From Candidatus Zhuqueibacterota bacterium (GTDB lineage: Bacteria > Zhuqueibacterota > Zhuqueibacteria > Thermofontimicrobiales > Thiofontviventaceae), in NCBI GenBank assembly GCA_016931935.1, contig JAFGDW010000157.1, positions 1 through 64,000 of the forward strand: a stretch of DNA of 64,000 nucleotides. Direction: 5' to 3'. The translations under genes were made by a program, and so were the position numbers. The first letter of the stretch is position 1, and every line of letters starts with the position of its first letter. The notes below the pieces were generated by a model, which ran no database searches, was not told where the DNA came from, and saw nothing but the letters and a program-made list of their open reading frames with translations. Below, piece by piece: positions 18,771-27,590 of this stretch.

Positions 18771-19857
18771 TCTAATCGGGGGAGCAGTCGGAGACACAAC
18801 ACAATCACCGTTTATCGATCGTTGGCTAAAATCAAAACGATTGTCGGAGATTTTCAGGCACACGGCGCCAACGGATGATATCGACACATTTCGCGATGAT
18901 ATTATTCAGGCATGCAAAAACTATCGGGCGGATGCAATTCTGGCATCCGGGACAACAATCACAAATTATTTATCATTCATTAAAAATGATTTTCAAGCTT
19001 CAACAAATTGCACGGTGCTTGTTGAAGATTATATGAAGCTAAAAACCGTGGCGGATAAATGGAACTGTTATGAACTCTGTCAAAAAATCGGAATCCCAAC
19101 GCCACGATCTGTTCTTTTAACATCGGAAAGCGACCTGCAAACAATAGTGAATCACTTTCAATTTCCGGTAATTGCCAAGCCGCGGGATTCGTTTGCATCG
19201 CGGGGGGTACACCTATTTTCATCACAGGATGAATTCAACAAGTATGCATCCACTCAGACTAACGATAAATTTCTAAACAGCACATATCTCGTTCAGGAAA
19301 TTGTCAGTGGTGAGCTGCATGATGTCACTTCCTGTAGCAATAGTGGCCGGGTGATGTCCATGCTTACGCAGCAGCGATTGATGACACTGTACGACTTTGG
19401 CGGCGGCGGCATTATTAATCAAACCACGGATGAGCCGGATTTGCGAACAGATGCTGAAAAGATTATCAAGTATTTGAATTGGAATGGTATACTGGAATTC
19501 GATTTTATCGTCAACGAACGTGGCCATTACCTGCTTGAATGTAATCCCAAAATTTGGGGCACCACGGCGTTGACAGTGGCAGCAGGCTTAAATATGCCGC
19601 AACAATTAATCGATCTGTTTGTATTGAAAAAAAACGTTGAACCGATGGCCAATTATCAGGTGGGATTACAATACAAGTGGCTGTTCCCGGAATGTGTGTA
19701 CCACTGGACGACAAAACCGCGAACAGTTGCAGCCGTCACACGGCGAATAAAAAACACGTTTCACCGTAATGGAGCACACCGGGTAATGCATAATATAGCT
19801 TGGAGCGATACGCTGCATTTAATAGGAATTGTGCTCAATAAGAGCCAGTTTTCTTAA
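18697..19857 (+). CDS. ATP-grasp ligase (carbamoyl-phosphate-synthase L-chain-like)
   Basis: 'VADKWNCYELCQKIGIPTPRSVLL', 'FPVIAKPRDSFASRGVHLFSS', 'LVQEIVSGELHDVT', 'GILEFDFIVNERGHYLLECNPKIWGTT'. Confidence 0.85.
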   Translation: MNIIILNCYSRNSLAVINALDSSYNLIGGAVGDTTQSPFIDRWLKSKRLSEIFRHTAPTDDIDTFRDDIIQACKNYRADAILASGTTITNYLSFIKNDFQASTNCTVLVEDYMKLKTVADKWNCYELCQKIGIPTPRSVLLTSESDLQTIVNHFQFPVIAKPRDSFASRGVHLFSSQDEFNKYASTQTNDKFLNSTYLVQEIVSGELHDVTSCSNSGRVMSMLTQQRLMTLYDFGGGGIINQTTDEPDLRTDAEKIIKYLNWNGILEFDFIVNERGHYLLECNPKIWGTTALTVAAGLNMPQQLIDLFVLKKNVEPMANYQVGLQYKWLFPECVYHWTTKPRTVAAVTRRIKNTFHRNGAHRVMHNIAWSDTLHLIGIVLNKSQFS

Positions 19858-19984
19858 TAAATGTAATGGGGATAGTGTTTCCTGTTTTAATTGCAAAACA
19901 AGAAAATGGGTATGGGTTGAGTAAAGTAATTTTTCTGCTTTCCTGAAACAATTTTTTGCTATTTGAACTAAACCCTTCCCCCAT

Positions 19985-20009
19985 CCCCTTCCCTTACAAA
20001 GGGACGGGG
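19985..20009. repeat. Intergenic inverted repeat
   Basis: CCCCTTCCCTT-ACA-AAGGGACGGGG, 10/11 stem, within the 370-bp spacer before 20227. Confidence 0.6.
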
Positions 20010-20226
20010 AGAATTTAACGATTTAATTCTCATCCCTAATTATTACTATCCATAATCAGATTTTATTTCTTTTTCACGAGCACCAGGAAAAACAAAAACA
20101 GAAAACCAGAATAATTAAAATTCATCATAAGTCAAGTATTAGATTTTTCACTTTGTGTTCTTGGTGACTTCGTGGCAAATTTTTCGATAAACAGTGTTAT
20201 ATCATATACGTTAAAGAGAAAAAATT

Positions 20227-22254
20227 ATGTGTGGAATTTTTGGTGTTGTCTGTAAATCCGAACAGACGAATAATCTGCCCAAATCGTTACAATTTCTCGC
20301 CCGGCTTTCCGAGTCGCGTGGCAAGGAAGCTGGCGGCTTTATGTTTGCGCTGAATAATTCCATTCATGTATTTAAACGTCCGCAACCAGTGACGGTGTTA
20401 CTAAAAAGCAGTGAGTATCGAACATATTATCAATCGACCATACAGCAAAAAATCTTAGCAAGTAATACACCGGTTGTAGCCATTGGCCATTCGCGTTTGG
20501 TTACAAACGGAGCCCAAACAGTGCATGCCAATAATCAGCCGGTCGCAACCGAAGGCGTGGTTGGCGTGCATAACGGCATCATTGTGAACGACCAGAAGCT
20601 CTGGAAACAATTTGGCTGGCAGCATCCGGATAATGCATTGGATTCGGAGATCATTTTTCGCTTGAGCCGGTACTTCCTGACTAAATCAGGTTCATTGCCT
20701 GATGCTATTGCGTGTACGTTCCAAACCATCAAAGGCTCGGCTTCAATTGCCATGTTAATAGATGATCAGAATTATCTGACACTGGCAACTAATAACGGCT
20801 CCGTTTACACGTGTCGGAACGATGCGCATAATTTCCTGGCATTTGCGTCGGAACGCTATATTGTGGATAAATTGATTGAGCAACCGTTTCTCAATGGTCA
20901 TTCCCCTGGATGTATCATTTCTCAGCTAGTTCCGGGAACTGCATGCCTCGTCAATTTAATGGATTTGACTGAGCAACACTTTTTTTTGAATGACAGTCAT
21001 TCGCTGGATTCAACCCGGTTCATACCGACAGCGAAACGGACACTGGTGGATGTACAGCCAGCACAGTCGGACTCGGCGAGATATAAGGGAATTACAATTC
21101 ATCCAAATGGACCGGTTCCGAAAAATTTTATCACGCATGCGGACAAGGTTGAACGCGCCGTAAATACCTTGCAGCGCTGTACACGCTGTTTGTTGCCATC
21201 CACCATGCCATTTGTTGATTTTGATAAAGACGGTGTGTGCCGGTACTGCCGAACCTATCAATCGGTTCCGGTAAAAGGTCATGCGGCGTTTGAGGCGCTG
21301 GTCGCGCCATATCGGAAAACACGCCACCAACAGGATGTGATTATCGGCTATAGCGGCGGCCGTGACAGCAGCTACGCGTTGCATTACTTTAAAAAAGTGT
21401 TAGGCATGCAACCCATTACCTACACGTATGACTGGGGAATGGTCACCGATCTGGCGCGGCGAAATATTTCCCGTATGTGCGCCAAACTGGGAGTGGAAAA
21501 TATTCTCATTTCCGCAGACATTCAGCGGAAACGGACATTCATTCGGCAAAATATTGAAGCCTGGCTAAAGCGACCACATCTCGGTATGGTGCCGTTGTTT
21601 ATGGCCGGCGACAAGCAGTTCTTTCATTATGCAAAAGTGCTGAGCAAGCGTACCGGCATCGATCTGGTGTTTTATGCGCGCAATGTGTATGAGAAAACCA
21701 ATTTCAAAACCGGATTCTGCGGGATTCATGAAAATCAGGATTTAAACAAACGGGTGTATGAACTTTCCCTGGCGGGAAAAATGAAATTGACATATTTCTA
21801 TGCCAGACAATTGCTAACAAATCCGGCATATTTAAACAGTTCACTGATTGATACCGGCTGGTCATTCTTCCTTTCCTTTTTCACGAAACATCTGCATCGC
21901 CAGATTTTTCAGTACATTCCCTGGAATGAACACGAAATAATGACCACTTTGCGGAACGAATACGACTGGGAAACTGCCGGCGACACATCCGCCACATGGA
22001 GAATCGGCGATGGGACGGCTGCATTCTACAATTATATATATTATGTTGTTGCCGGTTTTACAGAAACCGACACATTTTTAAGCAACCTGATCCGCGCAGG
22101 ATTAATAACACGCGCTGCTGCACTCAAACGTGCGCAGCAGGAAAACAGACCACGATTCGAGTCCATCAGGTGGTACTGTCAAATTATCGGACTCGATTTT
22201 GAAAATACACTGCGAGCAATTCAGCAGATACCAATCATGTATCAAATGGGGTGA
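20227..22254 (+). CDS. GlmS-type class II glutamine amidotransferase fused to WbpG-like N-acetyl sugar amidotransferase (PP-loop)
   Basis: N-terminal 'MCGIFGVV...SRGKEAGGFMF...IGHSRLVTNG...VGVHNGII'; C-terminal 'CTRCLLPSTMPFVDFDKDGVCRYCRTY' and PP-loop 'IIGYSGGRDSSYAL'. Confidence 0.85.
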   Translation: MCGIFGVVCKSEQTNNLPKSLQFLARLSESRGKEAGGFMFALNNSIHVFKRPQPVTVLLKSSEYRTYYQSTIQQKILASNTPVVAIGHSRLVTNGAQTVHANNQPVATEGVVGVHNGIIVNDQKLWKQFGWQHPDNALDSEIIFRLSRYFLTKSGSLPDAIACTFQTIKGSASIAMLIDDQNYLTLATNNGSVYTCRNDAHNFLAFASERYIVDKLIEQPFLNGHSPGCIISQLVPGTACLVNLMDLTEQHFFLNDSHSLDSTRFIPTAKRTLVDVQPAQSDSARYKGITIHPNGPVPKNFITHADKVERAVNTLQRCTRCLLPSTMPFVDFDKDGVCRYCRTYQSVPVKGHAAFEALVAPYRKTRHQQDVIIGYSGGRDSSYALHYFKKVLGMQPITYTYDWGMVTDLARRNISRMCAKLGVENILISADIQRKRTFIRQNIEAWLKRPHLGMVPLFMAGDKQFFHYAKVLSKRTGIDLVFYARNVYEKTNFKTGFCGIHENQDLNKRVYELSLAGKMKLTYFYARQLLTNPAYLNSSLIDTGWSFFLSFFTKHLHRQIFQYIPWNEHEIMTTLRNEYDWETAGDTSATWRIGDGTAAFYNYIYYVVAGFTETDTFLSNLIRAGLITRAAALKRAQQENRPRFESIRWYCQIIGLDFENTLRAIQQIPIMYQMG

Positions 22255-23303
22255 TGAAGATGATGACGATGATTTCATTTGCAAAGAACAGTGTTCTGAA
22301 ATTGATGATTCATGGATTGAACCTATACTATTGGTTCAGTAATCGCAAACGAACCGGATTTACGCAACAAATGGTAATATCATCACGGGAAGTCAAAACC
22401 GCGCTTCCGCTGGATGGACCAAAATTTATGCGCTATCCGTCGTTCGTTATAGAAAACGACCTGCCATATCTCGTAAGTTACGGGTTTCAGAATGGCTGGA
22501 GAATTTTTGTTCAGCGGAATTTCAGAACACCAGTTTGTTTGACACCGGATTCAGGTTACCAAAACAATAAAGGACCATCTGCCGTGTTTTATGGTGGATT
22601 TCTATATATTGCCTTTCATTCCGGTTTTCGCGGCCACCGCCAGATAAAGGTGGCAAAATCGAATCATACACTTATCCATATCGACGAAGTAACAATTGTC
22701 CCGGACGGTTTAAAAGGCGATATGCACTATCCGTTCCTTACTGTGAATAACGATACGATGTTTTTATTATTCTCGATTCGTCGAGAGTCGTATCGCTTTG
22801 AAAATTATTATGTCATAGTCAACGACTCCCTGAAGTGGTCAAAACCGCATCGCGTGCAATTACCCGGCACCCAGGGACGGCGACTGCAATGCGTCTGCGA
22901 TGAAAACGGCCTGTTCTACGTGACGTGGGAAACGTATGGCAAAGTATACCTCGGAATTTCATCGAACTTCAAACGTTGGGAAGTTGCCGACATCATCGAC
23001 GTAAATTCCTATCGTCCGCGGATTTCGAAGGTGGGAGAACTTATCCGCATCGTTTATGAAAAACACACCGATGATATCAACCAAATTAAACTGGCAACGT
23101 GGTGTAAATCCAGCATTCACTATGAAACCCTTTACGAAAGCTGCGATTATCTGTCACGGCCATCCAATATTATTGATGTCGGCGATCACACACTGGTTGC
23201 ATGGACATCGCATCAAATTGGCGGTGAACAGATATTTTATCGACAAATGAAAGTCGCACCGGTTGTCGAACCGGAGTATATTTTCGAAGAGGTATATGAG
23301 TAG
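22254..23303 (+). CDS. BNR/sialidase-like beta-propeller protein
   Basis: 'GPSAVFYGGFLYIAFHSGFRGHRQIKVAKS', 'VNDSLKWSKPHRVQLPG', 'VYLGISSNFKRWEVADI'; TGATG junction with the upstream gene. Confidence 0.5.
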   Translation: MKMMTMISFAKNSVLKLMIHGLNLYYWFSNRKRTGFTQQMVISSREVKTALPLDGPKFMRYPSFVIENDLPYLVSYGFQNGWRIFVQRNFRTPVCLTPDSGYQNNKGPSAVFYGGFLYIAFHSGFRGHRQIKVAKSNHTLIHIDEVTIVPDGLKGDMHYPFLTVNNDTMFLLFSIRRESYRFENYYVIVNDSLKWSKPHRVQLPGTQGRRLQCVCDENGLFYVTWETYGKVYLGISSNFKRWEVADIIDVNSYRPRISKVGELIRIVYEKHTDDINQIKLATWCKSSIHYETLYESCDYLSRPSNIIDVGDHTLVAWTSHQIGGEQIFYRQMKVAPVVEPEYIFEEVYE

Positions 23304-23338
23304 AAATTCATATTGAGAATGTTGTTGATAACAATTTT

Positions 23339-23385
23339 CAGTGATCGGTAATCAATGATCAGCACCCAAAAACGACCGATCACTG
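23339..23385. repeat. Intergenic repeat cluster with perfect 11-bp inverted repeat
   Basis: CAGTGATCGGT (23339-23349) ... ACCGATCACTG (23375-23385); further GATCGGT/ACCGATC copies to about 23405. Confidence 0.75.
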
Positions 23386-23476
23386 ATAACCGATCACCGA
23401 TTACTTGATTTCGGGCGCAATGTCACAATTGTAATGTCAGCACCATACGATATGTAAAAATAAACAGAGCGGATTC

Positions 23477-24583
23477 ATGAGTATTTTATTCTTTTTTGTG
23501 CATCCATCAAAATTTCATTTGTTTAAACATACAATCCGCCATTTGAAGTCAAAAGGATATGATGTTGATATTGCGATTGTTTCCAAGGATGTGCTGGAAC
23601 AGCTTGTTAAAACCGAAGGCTGGCATTACACCAACATTGCCCCAAACGGCCGTCGATCCAAACGTCTGAAGGGGTGGGCAGCAACGATATATCATGCCTG
23701 GCGCACGATTCGGGCGTTGCAACGTCTGACTCGCTCCAAAAAGTACAATCTGTTCGTAACAGATGACTTGCTAAGTGTAATCGGCTGGATGCGCAAAGTG
23801 ACAACCCTGCATTTTCAGGATAGTGATTTGCATGTAGTACCTGAAAGCGCTGCGCTATTGGAATTAGCCACTTATGTGGTGGCGCCGTCCTATACAATTC
23901 TCGGCCGCTATAGTGTCAAAAAGTTACCATACAATGGCTACCACGAACTGGCGTACCTGCATCCGAATTATTTTGAACCGGATGAATCGATTGTGTCGTC
24001 AATTCGAAAACCGGGTGTCCCCTATTTCATCATTCGATTGGTATCGTTAACCGCGACCCACGATCAGCACAAACGGGGATTGAATGACGAGCAGGTGCAT
24101 CGTCTTATTAGTTTACTAAGTCAGGCCGGGGATGTATATATCTCAGCCGAACGGCAGTTGCCGGATGATCTTGAACCGTACCGGCTGCCAACACCGCCGG
24201 AAGCCATCCTGCACGTACTGGCGTTCGCCGATATGTTGATAAGCGACAGCCAGACCATGACCACCGAAGCCGCGTTGCTGGGAACACCGGCAATTCGCTG
24301 CAATGACTTTGTTGGCCGCATCAGCTCGATGGAACGGCTGGAGCACGAATACGGATTGACATTCGGATTTTTACCAGATAAATTTGATGATATGATGGCA
24401 TTTATCCATCAACTACTCGACATGCCCAATCGGAAAACAGTCTGGCAAAAACGCCGAAAACGCATGTTGATAGATACAATCGATGTCACGGAATTCATTA
24501 TAGAGACCATTAAAGAATACAGCAGGAAAAGTGATGTGCGGTATCGCGCTGTGCTACAGTCCAGTACGTGTCGGGCAGAATGA
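23477..24583 (+). CDS. DUF354-like putative glycosyltransferase (GT-B, UDP-GlcNAc 2-epimerase-like fold)
   Basis: 'ILFFFVHPSKFHLFKHTIRHLKSKGYDVDIAIVSKD', 'ADMLISDSQTMTTEAALLGTPAIRCNDF'. Confidence 0.8.
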   Translation: MSILFFFVHPSKFHLFKHTIRHLKSKGYDVDIAIVSKDVLEQLVKTEGWHYTNIAPNGRRSKRLKGWAATIYHAWRTIRALQRLTRSKKYNLFVTDDLLSVIGWMRKVTTLHFQDSDLHVVPESAALLELATYVVAPSYTILGRYSVKKLPYNGYHELAYLHPNYFEPDESIVSSIRKPGVPYFIIRLVSLTATHDQHKRGLNDEQVHRLISLLSQAGDVYISAERQLPDDLEPYRLPTPPEAILHVLAFADMLISDSQTMTTEAALLGTPAIRCNDFVGRISSMERLEHEYGLTFGFLPDKFDDMMAFIHQLLDMPNRKTVWQKRRKRMLIDTIDVTEFIIETIKEYSRKSDVRYRAVLQSSTCRAE

Positions 24584-26429
24584 AACGGAAACGATCCGGC
24601 GGATGAACGCGTTGCAACGCCATCGCGGTCCTGATGATGAGGGTATCTCCGTTCACGCTCATTGCATTCTTGGACACGTGCGGTTAGCAATTATCGATTT
24701 GACGGATGCCGGACACCAACCGTTTGTATCGACTGATGGCCGTTTTGAACTGGTGTACAACGGAGAGATATATAATTACATCGAATTACGTTACGAATTG
24801 ACAGCACTGGGCTGGCAGTTTCATACACAGACAGATACTGAAGTGTTATTAACAGCCTGGCAGCAATTTGGGCCATCCTGTTTGGATAAGTTAAATGGCA
24901 TGTTTGCCTTTGCCGTTTATGATACAATTGAAAATATGTTGTTCTTTGCCAGAGACCGGTTTGGAATCAAACCGCTGTATTACACACACATGGGGCATCA
25001 CTGGTATTTTGCTTCGGAAATTAAAACATTTTTGGCAATACCCGATTTCCAGCGAACATTGAACTATCAGGCATTGTTTGAATTCCTGGTTTTTAATCGG
25101 ACAGATATAGGTGAATCAACCTTTCTTGAGGAAATCAATCGGCTGCCCAAAGGGCATTACGCATTGTTAAACAATGAAGAATTGACTCTCCGGCAATGGT
25201 GGAAACCGAGTTCACAGAATACAGAATTTCAACCGCTGCAATCGCTTTATGAATCGATTGACGAGACAATGACGTCATCAGTTGCGCTCCGCCTGCGCAG
25301 TGATGTACCGATGGGCACCTGTTTAAGCGGCGGCCTGGATTCATCGATCATTACCGGGATTGTTCATGAGCATCATGCTGTGGAGACCGATTTTGCAACA
25401 TTCACCGCTGCGTTTCCGGGCTATCCGTTCGACGAAACAAACTATATTGATGCGCTGAACAGAAAGTATCATTTCAGGAACATACGAACGATGCCGTTGG
25501 CAGAAAAATGTCTGGATAATTTTGCGGCATTTGTTCGTTGCCAGGATGAACCAACACCAAGTCCGTCATACTTTGCTCAATATGAAGTTATGCGGCTGGC
25601 ACGGGAGCACGGCATCACCGTAATGCTTGATGGCCAGGGCGGCGATGAAAATTTTGCTGGGCATCAATATATGCACGCATACCATCTGCTTGGCTTGCTG
25701 TATGCCAGGCGTTGGGACAAGGCATTTCATGAAGGTTGGAACATACTTCGGCGCAAGCAGGAATGGCTGACGTGGCAAACATTTCTATATGGATTATTAC
25801 CAAATTCGCTCAAAAAGCAATCAATTCGAGCGACGCGTCCGTTTATCAGTGCGGATTTTTTCCAGCATCACATTGGATTAAGCCCGGTATACAACCAATT
25901 TCTGAATGCGCGTTCGCTGAACGATTCGATTGTCCAGCATTTCAAACATAAACTGGAACACTTGCTCCGCGCTGAAGATCGTAACTCGATGGCATTCTCA
26001 ATTGAAGCACGGGTTCCGTATCTCGACTACCGGCTTGTGGAATTGCTATTGAATATCCCGGAGTCGCTAAAAATTCATGCCGGTGAAACAAAGCGGTTAC
26101 AAAAGCAAGCATTGGGAAAATACACGGTGCCGGAGATTCTCAACCGTACGGATAAAGTCGGATTTGCAACTCCGGTACGGGAGTGGATGCAAACACCCAT
26201 ATGGCAAGCACATACGCAGCGCAGCGCAGATTTTCTTCACAATCGGCTGCCGGACGTATTCCCGACCATTCGATTGGCAACACTGAATCCGATCGATTGC
26301 TGGAAACTAAATCAAGTCGCTGAATGGATTACTATTTTTATCGATGAGAAAAAAACTGACAATTCTAATCTTCGCCCGGTTGTCCGATCAGAAGCTGAAG
26401 TCAAAATTGGCGCCAATCGCCCGGCTTAA
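24534..26429 (+). CDS. asnB: Asparagine synthase (glutamine-hydrolysing)-type amidotransferase
   Basis: 'MCGIALCYS', 'RHRGPDDEG', 'YNGEIYNY', 'ARDRFGIKPLYY', PP-loop 'CLSGGLDSSIITG'. Start fixed by the required N-terminal Cys; overlaps the upstream gene by 50 bp. Confidence 0.9.
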   Translation: MCGIALCYSPVRVGQNETETIRRMNALQRHRGPDDEGISVHAHCILGHVRLAIIDLTDAGHQPFVSTDGRFELVYNGEIYNYIELRYELTALGWQFHTQTDTEVLLTAWQQFGPSCLDKLNGMFAFAVYDTIENMLFFARDRFGIKPLYYTHMGHHWYFASEIKTFLAIPDFQRTLNYQALFEFLVFNRTDIGESTFLEEINRLPKGHYALLNNEELTLRQWWKPSSQNTEFQPLQSLYESIDETMTSSVALRLRSDVPMGTCLSGGLDSSIITGIVHEHHAVETDFATFTAAFPGYPFDETNYIDALNRKYHFRNIRTMPLAEKCLDNFAAFVRCQDEPTPSPSYFAQYEVMRLAREHGITVMLDGQGGDENFAGHQYMHAYHLLGLLYARRWDKAFHEGWNILRRKQEWLTWQTFLYGLLPNSLKKQSIRATRPFISADFFQHHIGLSPVYNQFLNARSLNDSIVQHFKHKLEHLLRAEDRNSMAFSIEARVPYLDYRLVELLLNIPESLKIHAGETKRLQKQALGKYTVPEILNRTDKVGFATPVREWMQTPIWQAHTQRSADFLHNRLPDVFPTIRLATLNPIDCWKLNQVAEWITIFIDEKKTDNSNLRPVVRSEAEVKIGANRPA

Positions 26430-27426
26430 TGAAGTCGAAAAAATCATTCTTATCCGTAAAGCGGCGTTCGATCAACCAAAAGTTCGGACATACTGTCCGC
26501 CGAATTGGTTGAATCGCAGTCATGTTCTTTCGGAATGCTACCGTTTTTTTGCTGGATTATACGTTTGCCTATTTCGACATGTGGATGCCATTATGGGCAT
26601 TTACATTCTTTGGCATGGCGTGCTGGCAGCATGGGTGGGAAAAATCTGCCGGAAACCGGTTATCCAAAATATTATTGGCGATGAACATTTATTGATGCAA
26701 CAGCATTGCTGGATTGAAAAAATTATTCTATCGGCGAGCATCGTTATCACACGTGGCAATGTCACAAAACAACAGTTGATCGATCGGGGCATGTCGGCGG
26801 AACGGATTTTCCCGATTCCCAATGTATTTGAATTTACAAAGGTTTCAATACCATTAAATGTTCAAAAAGAATTTGATTTAATTTACATAGGTGTTTTATC
26901 CCAACTCAAACGGCCGGATATTCTTTTAAATGCGGTGCATCATGTCAAAACGAACTATCAAACCATAGTCTCGCTGGCGATTATCGGTGATGGCGAACGC
27001 GAAGCGGAATGCAAATCACTAACTGAAAAATTGGGATTGCAGCGACAAGTCCGGTTTTTCGGACACCAAAGCGATATTTACCCATTCCTGCACAGATCGC
27101 GGATTTTCATCATGACCTCGGATCACGAGGGATTTCCGATGGTTATGATTGAGGCAATGGCCTGCGGACTGCCATGCATCATGCCGGATGTTTCCAACAT
27201 ACCGGAAGTTGCACGCCATAATGAAAATGCGCTGTTAGCTCCGGTCGGTGATGTTGAGACATTTGCAAAACACATTCATGCGCTTGTAACGGATAATGAA
27301 TTGTACCGGCGTCTTTCAGCCGGAGCATATAAAATCCGACAGGAAAAATCAGTAGAATATTCTTTGTCTGCTATTTCCGAAAAATGGGAAATGGCTTTTC
27401 GACAATTAGGTATTTCAATTAAATAA
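26344..27426 (+). CDS. Family 4 glycosyltransferase
   Basis: 'LIYIGVLSQLKRPDILLNAV', 'LAIIGDGEREAECKSL', 'VRFFGHQSDIYPFLHRSRIFIMTSDHEGFPMVMIEAMACGLPCI'. Confidence 0.9.
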   Translation: MRKKLTILIFARLSDQKLKSKLAPIARLNEVEKIILIRKAAFDQPKVRTYCPPNWLNRSHVLSECYRFFAGLYVCLFRHVDAIMGIYILWHGVLAAWVGKICRKPVIQNIIGDEHLLMQQHCWIEKIILSASIVITRGNVTKQQLIDRGMSAERIFPIPNVFEFTKVSIPLNVQKEFDLIYIGVLSQLKRPDILLNAVHHVKTNYQTIVSLAIIGDGEREAECKSLTEKLGLQRQVRFFGHQSDIYPFLHRSRIFIMTSDHEGFPMVMIEAMACGLPCIMPDVSNIPEVARHNENALLAPVGDVETFAKHIHALVTDNELYRRLSAGAYKIRQEKSVEYSLSAISEKWEMAFRQLGISIK

Positions 27427-27590
27427 GATACTCATCGTTTCCAGTCTCCGGCTGGAAATGCAAAAGGCAAGGCTCTGCCTTGTGAATAAATAAACACACT
27501 ACACGGCTGGGCTGTGAAAGTGATATTCCCGTCGAAATGACGGGATCAGTAATTAATTAATTATCAAATCCAGATTGTAAGGACAATTGC

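Noticed and set aside
23339-23405. CRISPR array
   Set aside because: Repeats are too short and degenerate, with no regular spacers and no cas genes nearby.
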